Positions 1 through 5,197 of a DNA stretch of 5,197 nt are shown one piece after another (positions within the stretch are counted from its first letter, which is position 1; the number at the start of each line of letters is the position of its first letter). A model generated the notes under the pieces. That model was given only the letters and a program-made list of their open reading frames with translations, did not search any database and had not been told where the DNA came from. The DNA comes from Syntrophaceae bacterium (GTDB lineage Bacteria; Desulfobacterota; Syntrophia; Syntrophales; UBA2185). The DNA lies in NCBI GenBank assembly GCA_003508565.1, contig DNUI01000177.1, forward strand, positions 1 through 5,197, read 5' to 3'. The position numbers and the translations under genes were made by a program.

Positions 1-440
1 TTCCCGTGGTTATTCATAGTGGTGATACCTTCTCGGAGCGAGGGCTCCTTAAATATTCTCATCCCCTGGACATTGATGAACTGGCTGTGAATCACCGTGA
101 CAACATTTATGTCGTTGCGCATATGGGGGACCCCTGGGTAAGGGAGACGGCAGAAATCGTGCGTAAAAATCCGAACGTGTATACCGATATTTCCGGGCTT
201 CTTGTTGGAGGCACGCGTTACTTTGAGGAAATGGGGCGCGAACCGCTGGTTCTGAATGAATTTCGCCATGCTCTTGTATATGCCGCACGCTGGGATAACA
301 TCCTCTTCGGCACTGATTGGCCACTGGCACCCATGGATGCGTATCTCGAATTTGTAAAAAGGCTCATCCCCGAAAAACATTTGGAACGTGTGTTAGGAAA
401 AAATACATTGAATATATTTACCAGAATATCGAATAAATAA
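1..440 (+). CDS. Amidohydrolase, TIM-barrel (amidohydrolase-2 type), C-terminal part
   Basis: This is the C-terminal 145 or so residues of a metal-dependent hydrolase; the reading frame is open to the left edge (CCC at 3-5, then GTG), so the GTG at 6 is not a real start. Visible motifs fit the amidohydrolase-2 family (PF04909-like): a strand ending PVVIHSG (His codon at 15), VVAHMG (His codon at 120) and LFGTDWP (Asp codon at 315), which match the metal-site and catalytic positions on successive barrel strands. The N-terminal HxH motif, if present, lies outside the window. Family members are cytoplasmic hydrolases or decarboxylases acting on varied small molecules, so the substrate cannot be named. 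The gene ends in TAA 21 bases before the preferred start of the transglycosylase, which suggests co-transcription. Family assignment is firm; specific function is unknown. Confidence 0.85.
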   Translation, partial: PVVIHSGDTFSERGLLKYSHPLDIDELAVNHRDNIYVVAHMGDPWVRETAEIVRKNPNVYTDISGLLVGGTRYFEEMGREPLVLNEFRHALVYAARWDNILFGTDWPLAPMDAYLEFVKRLIPEKHLERVLGKNTLNIFTRISNK

Positions 441-451
441 ATTGATGGAAT

Positions 452-455
452 GAGG
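452..455 (+). promoter_or_regulatory. Ribosome binding site deciding the transglycosylase start
   Basis: GAGG lies 6 bases before the ATG at 462. The in-frame ATG at 450 overlaps this site and has no well-placed purine-rich site of its own. The later start also gives a cleaner signal peptide, so 462 is preferred. Confidence 0.6.
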
Positions 456-461
456 TTTCAT

Positions 462-1361
462 ATGGCCTGTAATGTATACTTCAGGATTCTCCCGTTGATG
501 TTCCCTCTGGCACTGCTTTTTTTCTCTACACCTGTATTCGCAGAATGGACGCCTCTCATTCAACGCCTTGTCACCGATAAATTTGATGAGCAGACAATTA
601 AAAACCTCTTTGCCCAACCCGGGGTAAAATTTGATCCCGACATAATGTCCAGCAAGTTGAGAGAGCTCATCCACAATCGTTCCAAAAGACCCGATGCCCT
701 ATATGCCCATAAAATAAGGACCGCATACGCCCGCTTCTTAACACATGAAGCTATCGCAGAAGCTCATTCCTATGTGCAAAGGAATAGTGCGTCATTGGAG
801 AAAATAGAGAAGGATTACTGTGTTTCCAAAGAGATTGTCGTAGCAATCATGCTTGTGGAAACGGACCTTGGTCAGAACCTTGGCACTCGTGGCGCCTTCA
901 ATACCCTGGCGAGCATGGCGTTGAGTTCTGATCTGGAAATTATCCTCCCCAACCTTGCCCCCAATCTGGTAACCGAGAAAAACGAAGCCTTCGCAAGGAA
1001 GCGCTGCCGCCAAAAAGCAGACTGGGCGTATACGGAACTCAAGGCCCTAATCACATACGCATCGGAAGGAGGTATCAACCCCCTCAGTATCCCCGGTTCA
1101 CTCTATGGCGCAATCGGGCTCTGCCAGTTTATGCCCTCTCAGATCTCTGCCTATGGTGTTGATGCAGATAAAGATGGACGAATCAACCTCTTTTCGGAAC
1201 AAGACGCCCTCTATAGTGTGGCTAATTACCTGCGGGCACATGGCTGGAAGTGTGGAATGAGTTCGAAAAGGAAATACAGGGTAATTCGTGCGTATAATAA
1301 CAGTAAAATCTATGCGAATACTGTCCTTGGTGTAGCCGAAAGGCTGAAGCGGAAGGGGTAG
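462..1361 (+). CDS. Exported lytic murein transglycosylase, MltB-like (SLT_2 domain)
   Basis: The enzyme should cleave the MurNAc-GlcNAc bond of peptidoglycan, forming 1,6-anhydroMurNAc, in the periplasm during wall remodelling or recycling. The 299-residue product starts with a signal peptide: a hydrophobic core at about 9-22, then a signal peptidase I site ending VFA (27) before Glu28. There is no lipobox, so unlike E. coli MltB it is probably soluble. Family hallmarks are a catalytic-Glu segment LVETDLG (Glu133), GAIGLCQFMPS at 216-226, an EF-hand-like loop DADKDGRINLF soon after (the calcium loop of Slt35/MltB), ANYLRAHGW, and a C-terminal YNNS (278-281) in place of the usual YN(x)S motif. 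The length is close to that of the MltB family core, and no C-terminal peptidoglycan-binding domain is present. An alternative start at 450 would add four residues. The gene lies close behind the amidohydrolase, probably in one operon, with no obvious functional link. Confidence 0.9.
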   Translation: MACNVYFRILPLMFPLALLFFSTPVFAEWTPLIQRLVTDKFDEQTIKNLFAQPGVKFDPDIMSSKLRELIHNRSKRPDALYAHKIRTAYARFLTHEAIAEAHSYVQRNSASLEKIEKDYCVSKEIVVAIMLVETDLGQNLGTRGAFNTLASMALSSDLEIILPNLAPNLVTEKNEAFARKRCRQKADWAYTELKALITYASEGGINPLSIPGSLYGAIGLCQFMPSQISAYGVDADKDGRINLFSEQDALYSVANYLRAHGWKCGMSSKRKYRVIRAYNNSKIYANTVLGVAERLKRKG

Positions 1362-1494
1362 ATTTGTTGCATTAGGCATAGAACCTATAGCTTTGGAGCT
1401 CTGTCCATTTGTTTGGCAGGACCTATGAGGGCATTATCGCCTTGAAAAAAAACTTCTATTACATGATGAATGTCCGCCCGCGGCTAGTTTATCA

Positions 1495-1523
1495 TTGACA
1501 TATAAGAGGAACTTTCTTATGGT
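1495..1523 (+). promoter_or_regulatory. Candidate sigma70-type promoter of the lipoprotein gene
   Basis: A perfect TTGACA (1495-1500) is followed after 17 bases by TATGGT (1518-1523), which matches 4 of 6 consensus -10 bases. Transcription would begin near 1530, giving a leader of about 40 bases before the ATG at 1570. GATAAT at 1534-1539 is an alternative -10 but lacks a matching -35. The rest of the 208-base gap (1362-1494) shows no gene and no convincing terminator for the transglycosylase. Confidence 0.55.
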
Positions 1524-1529
1524 TCCTCT
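1505..1529. repeat. 8-bp inverted repeat within the promoter, possible operator
   Basis: AGAGGAAC (1505-1512) is the exact reverse complement of GTTCCTCT (1522-1529), separated by 9 bases. One arm falls in the -35/-10 spacer and the other overlaps the end of the -10 and the expected transcription start. That geometry suits a repressor operator. A chance dyad is also possible, and the regulator is unknown. Confidence 0.4.
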
Positions 1530-1569
1530 GTATGATAATTTTTCGACCACATGAAACGGAGGGTGAACC

Positions 1570-2199
1570 ATGAAAAGAGTATTGATCGCTGTACTGGCAA
1601 TTTTTGTTGCTCTTACTGTTTTTGGTTGCAGCAAGGGCAAGGAGGAAGGGAAATCGGCACAGGAAAAAGCCGTGAAAGCGGCTGTGGCTAAGGAACTGTC
1701 GGCGACGATTGTGAGCACCTCTGCGGGTAAGACTTCAACTATGAAGGCGTATATGAAACCGGATAAATTTCGAACTGATGTTGAAGCGGCGGGGTCGTCC
1801 ACTATCGTGAGGAAGGACCTCAACAAAGTCTGGATGATAATGATACCGCAAAAAACTTTTATGGAAATGGAGGGAGTGAAGGACGACCAGATAAAGGCGG
1901 CAGAAGAAAAAGTAAAGGGAGAGGTGAGCAGGAAGGCGGTCGGCAGCGAAACCATCGATGGTCATCCCTCAACAAAATATGAAGTGACCGCCAAGGTTGA
2001 CGACAAAACCATGCAGGTGTATCAGTGGTGGGCGACGGATATAAACTTTCCTGTCAAGACGGCAGCAATTGATGGAAGCTGGGTCATGGAGTACAGGGAT
2101 ATAAAGATTGGCAGCCAGCCGGACAGTCTTTTCGAAGTTCCCGCAGGATATAAAAAGATGACCATCCCTGGAATGCCACCGGGTGTCGGAAGAAAATAA
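1570..2199 (+). CDS. Putative outer-membrane lipoprotein, DUF4412/LolA-like
   Basis: The 209-residue protein begins MKRVLIAVLA and has a lipobox ending VFGC with Cys20 as the lipidated residue. The residue after Cys is Ser, so by the Lol +2 rule it should be sorted to the outer membrane. Residues 21-45 form a charged Lys/Glu/Ala-rich linker. From about 45 onward the pattern is a LolA/LppX-like beta fold: MKAYMKPDKFRTD (58-70), a strand VWMIMIPQKTFMEME (87-101), SETIDGHPSTKYEV (126-139), YQWWATDINFPVK (151-163) and a C-terminal FEVPAGYKKMTIP (188-200), typical of DUF4412-type proteins. Proteins of this group are thought to bind lipids or act in the envelope, but the role here is unknown. GGAGG at 1558-1562, 7 bases upstream, supports the start. 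It appears monocistronic, with its own promoter upstream and a strong hairpin 21 bases after the stop. Confidence 0.8.
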   Translation: MKRVLIAVLAIFVALTVFGCSKGKEEGKSAQEKAVKAAVAKELSATIVSTSAGKTSTMKAYMKPDKFRTDVEAAGSSTIVRKDLNKVWMIMIPQKTFMEMEGVKDDQIKAAEEKVKGEVSRKAVGSETIDGHPSTKYEVTAKVDDKTMQVYQWWATDINFPVKTAAIDGSWVMEYRDIKIGSQPDSLFEVPAGYKKMTIPGMPPGVGRK

Positions 2200-2220
2200 T
2201 AGGCCTTGAGGTGAAAACCT

Positions 2221-2265
2221 GATGAAAAATTAAAGGGGTCACATCGACCCCTTTAATTTTTCATC
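2221..2265. terminator. Perfect 20-bp stem hairpin, probable bidirectional terminator
   Basis: Bases 2221-2240 are the exact reverse complement of 2246-2265, with a 5-base loop (ACATC). The stem has a GGGGTC/GACCCC core flanked by AAAAATTAAA on the left and TTTAATTTTT on the right, so either strand ends in a U-rich tract. It lies between the lipoprotein (stop 2199, plus strand) and the aldolase (stop 2392, minus strand). That position fits a shared rho-independent terminator for convergent genes. The length and perfection of the stem also allow a REP-like dispersed repeat. Confidence 0.8.
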
Positions 2266-2292
2266 TTACACAGTTTATAGTACCTTGATGCA

Positions 2293-2314
2293 GGCATTCT
2301 CGGTATGGAATGCC
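2293..2314. repeat. Small 7-bp inverted repeat in the convergent gap
   Basis: GGCATTC (2293-2299) pairs with GAATGCC (2308-2314) across an 8-base loop. No T-tract follows on either strand, so it is unlikely to be a strong terminator by itself. It lies in the 3' untranslated stretch downstream of the aldolase. The rest of 2266-2391 shows no recognisable gene. Confidence 0.3.
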
Positions 2315-2391
2315 ATAGCGCGCGGCTCGATCCTCTATCAATACGAGACAGTAATTGAACACCTATCGCTGGTAAACTTCCTCATTGCCCG

Positions 2392-3792
2392 TTACGATCT
2401 CAGGGCGTCAGGCACTTTTAATGGAACATCAACCGGTTTAATATATTTTGCTACAACAGAAGCGTTATGTATAACGTTCAATTTTCCAAACAGGAAGGAG
2501 AACTGTTTTTCAAGCTCCACGCTGATGGCTCTTAACGCCTCTTGCGGTAGATGCCAAAGTTCTTTTTTGAAGGGACCGAATCCTTTTTTCCTGGTCTTGT
2601 AAATAAATTGTTCCTCTGTATCCGTATCCTTCTTTTCGCCTACCAGGTCCTTTTTTATGTACTGATATATCTGATCTCTTAGTGCCGATGGCAGATGTGT
2701 GCTGTCATAAATTATATTTTGAAATCCTGTGGCGAGGTGGATTTCAGCAGTGCCGGTTTTCGGAAATCTATCAAAAGCCTCATTGGGCAGCGTGGAAGCC
2801 CCGTGTTGTACGGCGCCGGAAAGGCCAAATTCCGCTTTCGCCACGGCGGAGATTTTTTCCAGAGTATCGAAGTCCAGCTTGACCTTCGCGATGCTTCCGT
2901 CAGGCAGGGGAACACCACCATGGGTGGTCCCCGTCTGCACACTAATCTTGCTGATGCCTTTCATATCTGCGCCGCTCTTTTTTAGATCTTCTAAATATCC
3001 GACCATAAAGGCACGCAATTCTTCCACGGTACTGTTTTTCCCCCCTACCTCTCCTATTTCTCCACCGATAGAAATCGTCATACCGACCGGCTCGAGATCC
3101 CGGATCATGATACTCAGCTCCGCAGCGAGGCTGTAATTTGTTTTCTGCTGTTCCACTGTCGTTGGTTTTGATAAATCCACCAGGGTGGAAGTGTCAATGT
3201 CAATATTGTAAAACCCCGCCTCTATGGCTTCCCAGATCAGGTCTTTTACTTTTTGAACCTCTTTATTCGGATCGGACGCGAACTTTTTCGCATTTACCTG
3301 GAAATGGTCACCCTGCAGGAAGAGAGGCCCCCTGTACCCGACTTTGATCGCCGCTGCCGTCACCGCGCTGGTGTACTCTTCAGGACGCTGAAGGGTATAG
3401 TCAATTTCCGAACGGGCGATTTCAAAGATCACGGGGCCAACGTCGTCCTTCATGATGGCACGGAATACCGCCTGGGCAACATCATAGGTGAGAGCCCGGA
3501 TATTGATGGCAGGCACGGTAAAGCCCGTTACTTCTTTACGACCCATAGCCTCATAGAGGGGCTGAATGGATGTGGAAAAGATACCCAAGGCCTCCCCTGA
3601 CCTGCGGATTAGCCACCTTGCGGCCTTCCTGGCCTCCTCGTGAGAACTGAATACGGCCGTAAAGATCAGGTCATCAATAAGGAAATTCTCGAGCTTTTCA
3701 CTATCCAGAACGTTTACATCATTATCTGAAATTTTTAGAATCTCTGCCAACGCTTTTTTCAATTGATCGGTGCTCTCATGTATTGTCGCCAT
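2392..3792 (-). CDS. Class II (zinc-type) fructose-bisphosphate aldolase-like protein, long divergent form
   Basis: Expected reaction: reversible aldol condensation of dihydroxyacetone phosphate with glyceraldehyde-3-phosphate to fructose-1,6-bisphosphate, in the cytoplasm. At 466 residues it is longer than ordinary class II enzymes (roughly 280-360). Residues 1-88 are a helical N-terminal extension, the barrel begins at GFTVPAINIRA (90-100), and an extra segment follows about residue 380. Family landmarks are GDH (161-163; catalytic Asp162 and zinc His163), GGEIGEVGG (243-251), TTHGG with zinc ligand His291, and VQHGAST with zinc ligand His330. The usual NIDTD substrate motif appears to be HLATG (352-356), so the substrate could be another ketose phosphate. 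GGAGG at 3800-3804, 7 bases upstream of the ATG, supports the start. It follows fbp by 15 bases, which favours a gluconeogenic role. The superfamily is clear; exact substrate is inferred. Confidence 0.85.
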   Translation of the reverse strand: MATIHESTDQLKKALAEILKISDNDVNVLDSEKLENFLIDDLIFTAVFSSHEEARKAARWLIRRSGEALGIFSTSIQPLYEAMGRKEVTGFTVPAINIRALTYDVAQAVFRAIMKDDVGPVIFEIARSEIDYTLQRPEEYTSAVTAAAIKVGYRGPLFLQGDHFQVNAKKFASDPNKEVQKVKDLIWEAIEAGFYNIDIDTSTLVDLSKPTTVEQQKTNYSLAAELSIMIRDLEPVGMTISIGGEIGEVGGKNSTVEELRAFMVGYLEDLKKSGADMKGISKISVQTGTTHGGVPLPDGSIAKVKLDFDTLEKISAVAKAEFGLSGAVQHGASTLPNEAFDRFPKTGTAEIHLATGFQNIIYDSTHLPSALRDQIYQYIKKDLVGEKKDTDTEEQFIYKTRKKGFGPFKKELWHLPQEALRAISVELEKQFSFLFGKLNVIHNASVVAKYIKPVDVPLKVPDALRS

Positions 3793-3807
3793 AGATTCAC
3801 CTCCCTG

Positions 3808-4749
3808 TCAGCCTGCGGTGAGAAATTCCTTCGCCTTTTCAACCTCAAAGCGGCTCCCGATGTAGACAGGGCAACGGTGATTAAGGTTTTCCACCTTGAT
3901 AGAGAGGATATCCTGTATGCCGTCTGTCGCCAGACCACCGGCCTGTTCAATGATGAATGCCATAGGTTGAAGTTCAAACAGGAGCCTTAACTTTCCCTTA
4001 GGACTCTTCTTGAGTGCGGGGTAGGTAAAAATCCCCCCCCTTTTAATCAGTACCTGGTTGAAATCCGGCACAAATCCTCCGCTGTAACGGAGCTTGTAGC
4101 CTTCCTTCTCCAGATATTCTACAAATTTCATGTGTCCCGGAGTCCATTCCGATCTCAATCCTCCAAGGCTGTAAATGTCCCCCCGTTCTTTTAATCGTAT
4201 AGTATCCTCGGAAAGGACATACTCCCCTTCTCTGTTCAGCACAAATTCATGAGTTCCTTTGCCGGCAGCATAGACCATCGTTATCAGGGGACCATACATA
4301 ATGTACATCGCGGCCACGAGCGTTCTTCTCCCCTCGGCAAGGATTGGCTCTTTATGAATGCCGATTATTGTTCCTATGGCCAGATTGGTATCCACTAAAG
4401 AAGAGCCGTCCAAAGGATCCGCCGTGATGAAATATTTTTCCTCCCCCCGGCCGATCCGCATTACGGCATCCTGTTCTTCCGAGGCATAATCCCGGACAAA
4501 CCCCGAATCCTGGAGGTGGTTCTTGAGAATGTCGTCGGCGCTTCTATCCAGCGTCAGCTGCTCTTCACCGTAAATGTTTTTAAATCCTGCCAGTTTCCGG
4601 TTTGATTCATGAATTTTGGCAGAGATATATTTTCCCATCACGGCAATCTGCCAGATGAGCCTGCGCAGTTCTATCTCTACGCCAGCCATCCACATATGCC
4701 GACGAAGATCGATAGCAAATTTTGTATAATCAGATATGCCTTCCGCCAT
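3808..4749 (-). CDS. fbp: Fructose-1,6-bisphosphatase, class I
   Basis: This enzyme hydrolyses fructose-1,6-bisphosphate to fructose-6-phosphate, the committed gluconeogenic step, in the cytoplasm with Mg2+. The 313-residue length is near the family norm. Diagnostic motifs in order are LDRSADDIL (67-75), ASEE (89-92; metal Glu91/Glu92), KYFITA (105-110), DPLDGSS (111-117; metal Asp111 and Asp114), LRYSGGFVPDFN (220-231; Arg221-Tyr222 match pig Arg243-Tyr244), FTYP (Tyr243 = pig Tyr264), and GKLRLLFE (252-259; Lys253, Arg255 and metal Glu259 = pig Lys274, Arg276, Glu280), then AFIIEQAGGLATDG. The region matching pig Asn212/Tyr215 reads YSLGGLRS, so two 6-phosphate contacts seem to be missing. 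AMP control cannot be judged. AAGGA at 4759-4763, 9 bases before the ATG, supports the start. It is the first gene of a two-gene operon with the aldolase. Confidence 0.93.
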   Translation of the reverse strand: MAEGISDYTKFAIDLRRHMWMAGVEIELRRLIWQIAVMGKYISAKIHESNRKLAGFKNIYGEEQLTLDRSADDILKNHLQDSGFVRDYASEEQDAVMRIGRGEEKYFITADPLDGSSLVDTNLAIGTIIGIHKEPILAEGRRTLVAAMYIMYGPLITMVYAAGKGTHEFVLNREGEYVLSEDTIRLKERGDIYSLGGLRSEWTPGHMKFVEYLEKEGYKLRYSGGFVPDFNQVLIKRGGIFTYPALKKSPKGKLRLLFELQPMAFIIEQAGGLATDGIQDILSIKVENLNHRCPVYIGSRFEVEKAKEFLTAG

Positions 4750-4778
4750 GATAGCCCATCCTTATAATATTTTTACTT

Positions 4779-4807
4779 TTTGTAACAATAAATAATCATT
4801 TTGACAA
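4779..4807 (-). promoter_or_regulatory. Candidate promoter of the fbp-aldolase operon
   Basis: On the minus strand TTGTCA (4807-4802) is followed after 17 bases by TACAAA (4784-4779), 5/6 and 4/6 matches to sigma70 consensus. Transcription would start about 20 bases upstream of the fbp ATG. The -10 overlaps TTGTAACAA (4780-4788), an odd-centred palindrome that could be a regulator site. Prediction is by eye in AT-rich DNA, so confidence is limited. Confidence 0.4.
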
Positions 4808-4814
4808 GGATATT

Positions 4815-4851
4815 TTTGTTTCACCCCGCACATAATTGAAGATGAAACAAA
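4815..4851. repeat. 9-bp inverted repeat in the divergent fbp/HD intergenic region
   Basis: TTTGTTTCA (4815-4823) is the exact reverse complement of TGAAACAAA (4843-4851), separated by 19 bases. The right arm runs into ACAAATTGT (4847-4855), itself a dyad. The pair lies just upstream of the candidate fbp promoter and about 175 bases from the HD gene, a position suited to a regulator site. The remainder of 4750-5027 is AT-rich and shows no gene; I found no convincing promoter for the HD gene. Confidence 0.4.
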
Positions 4852-5014
4852 TTGTAACTGTCGCAGGGATATGTTAGTAGTTTAACTTCTGCGAAATCTT
4901 GACCGGAATATTGTAGAGTAAAATGTACCCCGGGTTAAAAACACAACTGTTAAGTATTATTATGTATTTTTGTTATTGCGAGATGCGCGGTGACAAGGAA
5001 TCTTGAACTATTAC

Positions 5015-5020
5015 GAGGAG
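5015..5020 (+). promoter_or_regulatory. Ribosome binding site favouring a GTG start
   Basis: GAGGAG ends 7 bases before the in-frame GTG at 5028 but 13 bases before the ATG at 5034. An in-frame TAA at 5022-5024 rules out any earlier start, and the ATG at 5024 is out of frame. GTG 5028 is therefore the better start. Confidence 0.6.
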
Positions 5021-5027
5021 ATAATGT

Positions 5028-5197
5028 GTGACCATGACCAGAGAAGAAGCGATGGAGTTGCTGAAACAGCACATCAAGAATGAAAGAATGCTGGGGCATT
5101 CTTACGCCACTGAAGCCGTCATGAGGGCACTGGCACGTAAGCTGGGGCATAGCGACGAGAAATGGGGCATAGCGGGACTTCTCCATGATCTGGATCT
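5028..5197 (+). CDS. HD-domain phosphohydrolase, N-terminal part
   Basis: Only the first 56 codons are inside the window; the frame is open to the right edge. The N-terminus, MTMTREEAMELLK from GTG 5028 (or MTREEAM from ATG 5034), followed by LGHSYATEAVMRALARKLG (22-40) and WGIAGLLHDLD (46-56), matches the small HD/HDIG proteins common in anaerobes and deltaproteobacteria. His24 would be the first metal ligand and His53-Asp54 the HD doublet. HD proteins are metal-dependent phosphohydrolases acting on nucleotides or other phosphate esters; the substrate of this subgroup is not known to me. The gene is divergent from fbp, with 278 bases between their starts, so the two could share a control region. 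The family call is good, function open. Confidence 0.85.
   Translation, partial: MTMTREEAMELLKQHIKNERMLGHSYATEAVMRALARKLGHSDEKWGIAGLLHDLD

Noticed and set aside
1428..1452. Weak stem AGGGC/GCCTT followed by an A-run after the transglycosylase, considered as a terminator
   Set aside because: The stem is only five pairs with a wobble, and the run is A rather than T on the transcribed strand.
1434..1955. Minus-strand open frame of 173 codons opposite the lipoprotein
   Set aside because: It is antisense to a lipoprotein with clear signal, lipobox and ribosome site, and its Ser/Phe-rich translation is typical of an antisense frame.
2285..2602. Plus-strand open frame of 105 codons starting in the convergent gap
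   Set aside because: Most of it is antisense to the aldolase 3' end, it has no ribosome site, and the translation resembles no family; it is a shadow frame.
4801..4836. Plus-strand TTGACA at 4801 with CATAAT at 4831 as a promoter for the HD gene
   Set aside because: The spacer is 24 bases, far from the 16-18 needed, and the site lies about 200 bases upstream of the gene.
4899..4924. TTGACC (4899-4904) with TAAAAT (4919-4924) as an HD-gene promoter
   Set aside because: The spacer is only 14 bases; no better pair was found nearby.
5143..5174. Direct repeat TGGGGCATAGCG at 5143-5154 and 5163-5174
   Set aside because: Both copies are inside the HD coding sequence in different reading frames, encoding LGHS and WGIA of the conserved family pattern; most likely coincidence.

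Overview
The window reads as an ordinary chromosomal segment of a Gram-negative bacterium. An outer-membrane-type lipoprotein and an exported MltB-like lytic transglycosylase both imply a periplasm. Moderate base composition, ATG/GTG starts with strong GGAGG-type ribosome sites, and the style of the DUF4412-like lipoprotein and HD-domain protein suggest an anaerobic deltaproteobacterium, for example Syntrophales or a relative. That placement is inference from resemblance, not a search result.

Layout, left to right. (1) Bases 1-440 (+) hold the C-terminal part of a metal-dependent amidohydrolase whose 5' end lies outside the window. (2) Bases 462-1361 (+) encode a secreted lytic murein transglycosylase, closely spaced behind it. 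(3) Bases 1362-1569 are intergenic, with a good sigma70-like promoter carrying an 8-bp dyad, followed by (4) a lipoprotein at 1570-2199 (+). (5) A perfect 20-bp inverted repeat at 2221-2265 sits between the convergent transcription units and looks like a bidirectional terminator. (6) On the minus strand, fbp (4749-3808) is followed after 15 bases by a long, divergent class II aldolase (3792-2392), a two-gene operon. (7) Bases 4750-5027 are a divergent intergenic region with a candidate fbp promoter and several ACAA/TTGT dyads. (8) From 5028 to the window edge (+) is the start of an HD-domain phosphohydrolase, probably beginning at GTG.

The fbp-aldolase pair would catalyse the two successive gluconeogenic steps triose phosphates -> fructose-1,6-bisphosphate -> fructose-6-phosphate. 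This suits an organism that builds sugars from C2/C3 precursors. Both enzymes depart from the textbook versions at substrate-contact positions: FBPase lacks the Asn212/Tyr215 equivalents, and the aldolase has HLAT where NIDT is usual. This is the most interesting signal in the window. The lipoprotein and transglycosylase belong to envelope maintenance and show no clear link to the sugar-phosphate genes. I see no mobile element, CRISPR array, tRNA or rRNA, and no clear evidence of a wholly new system.
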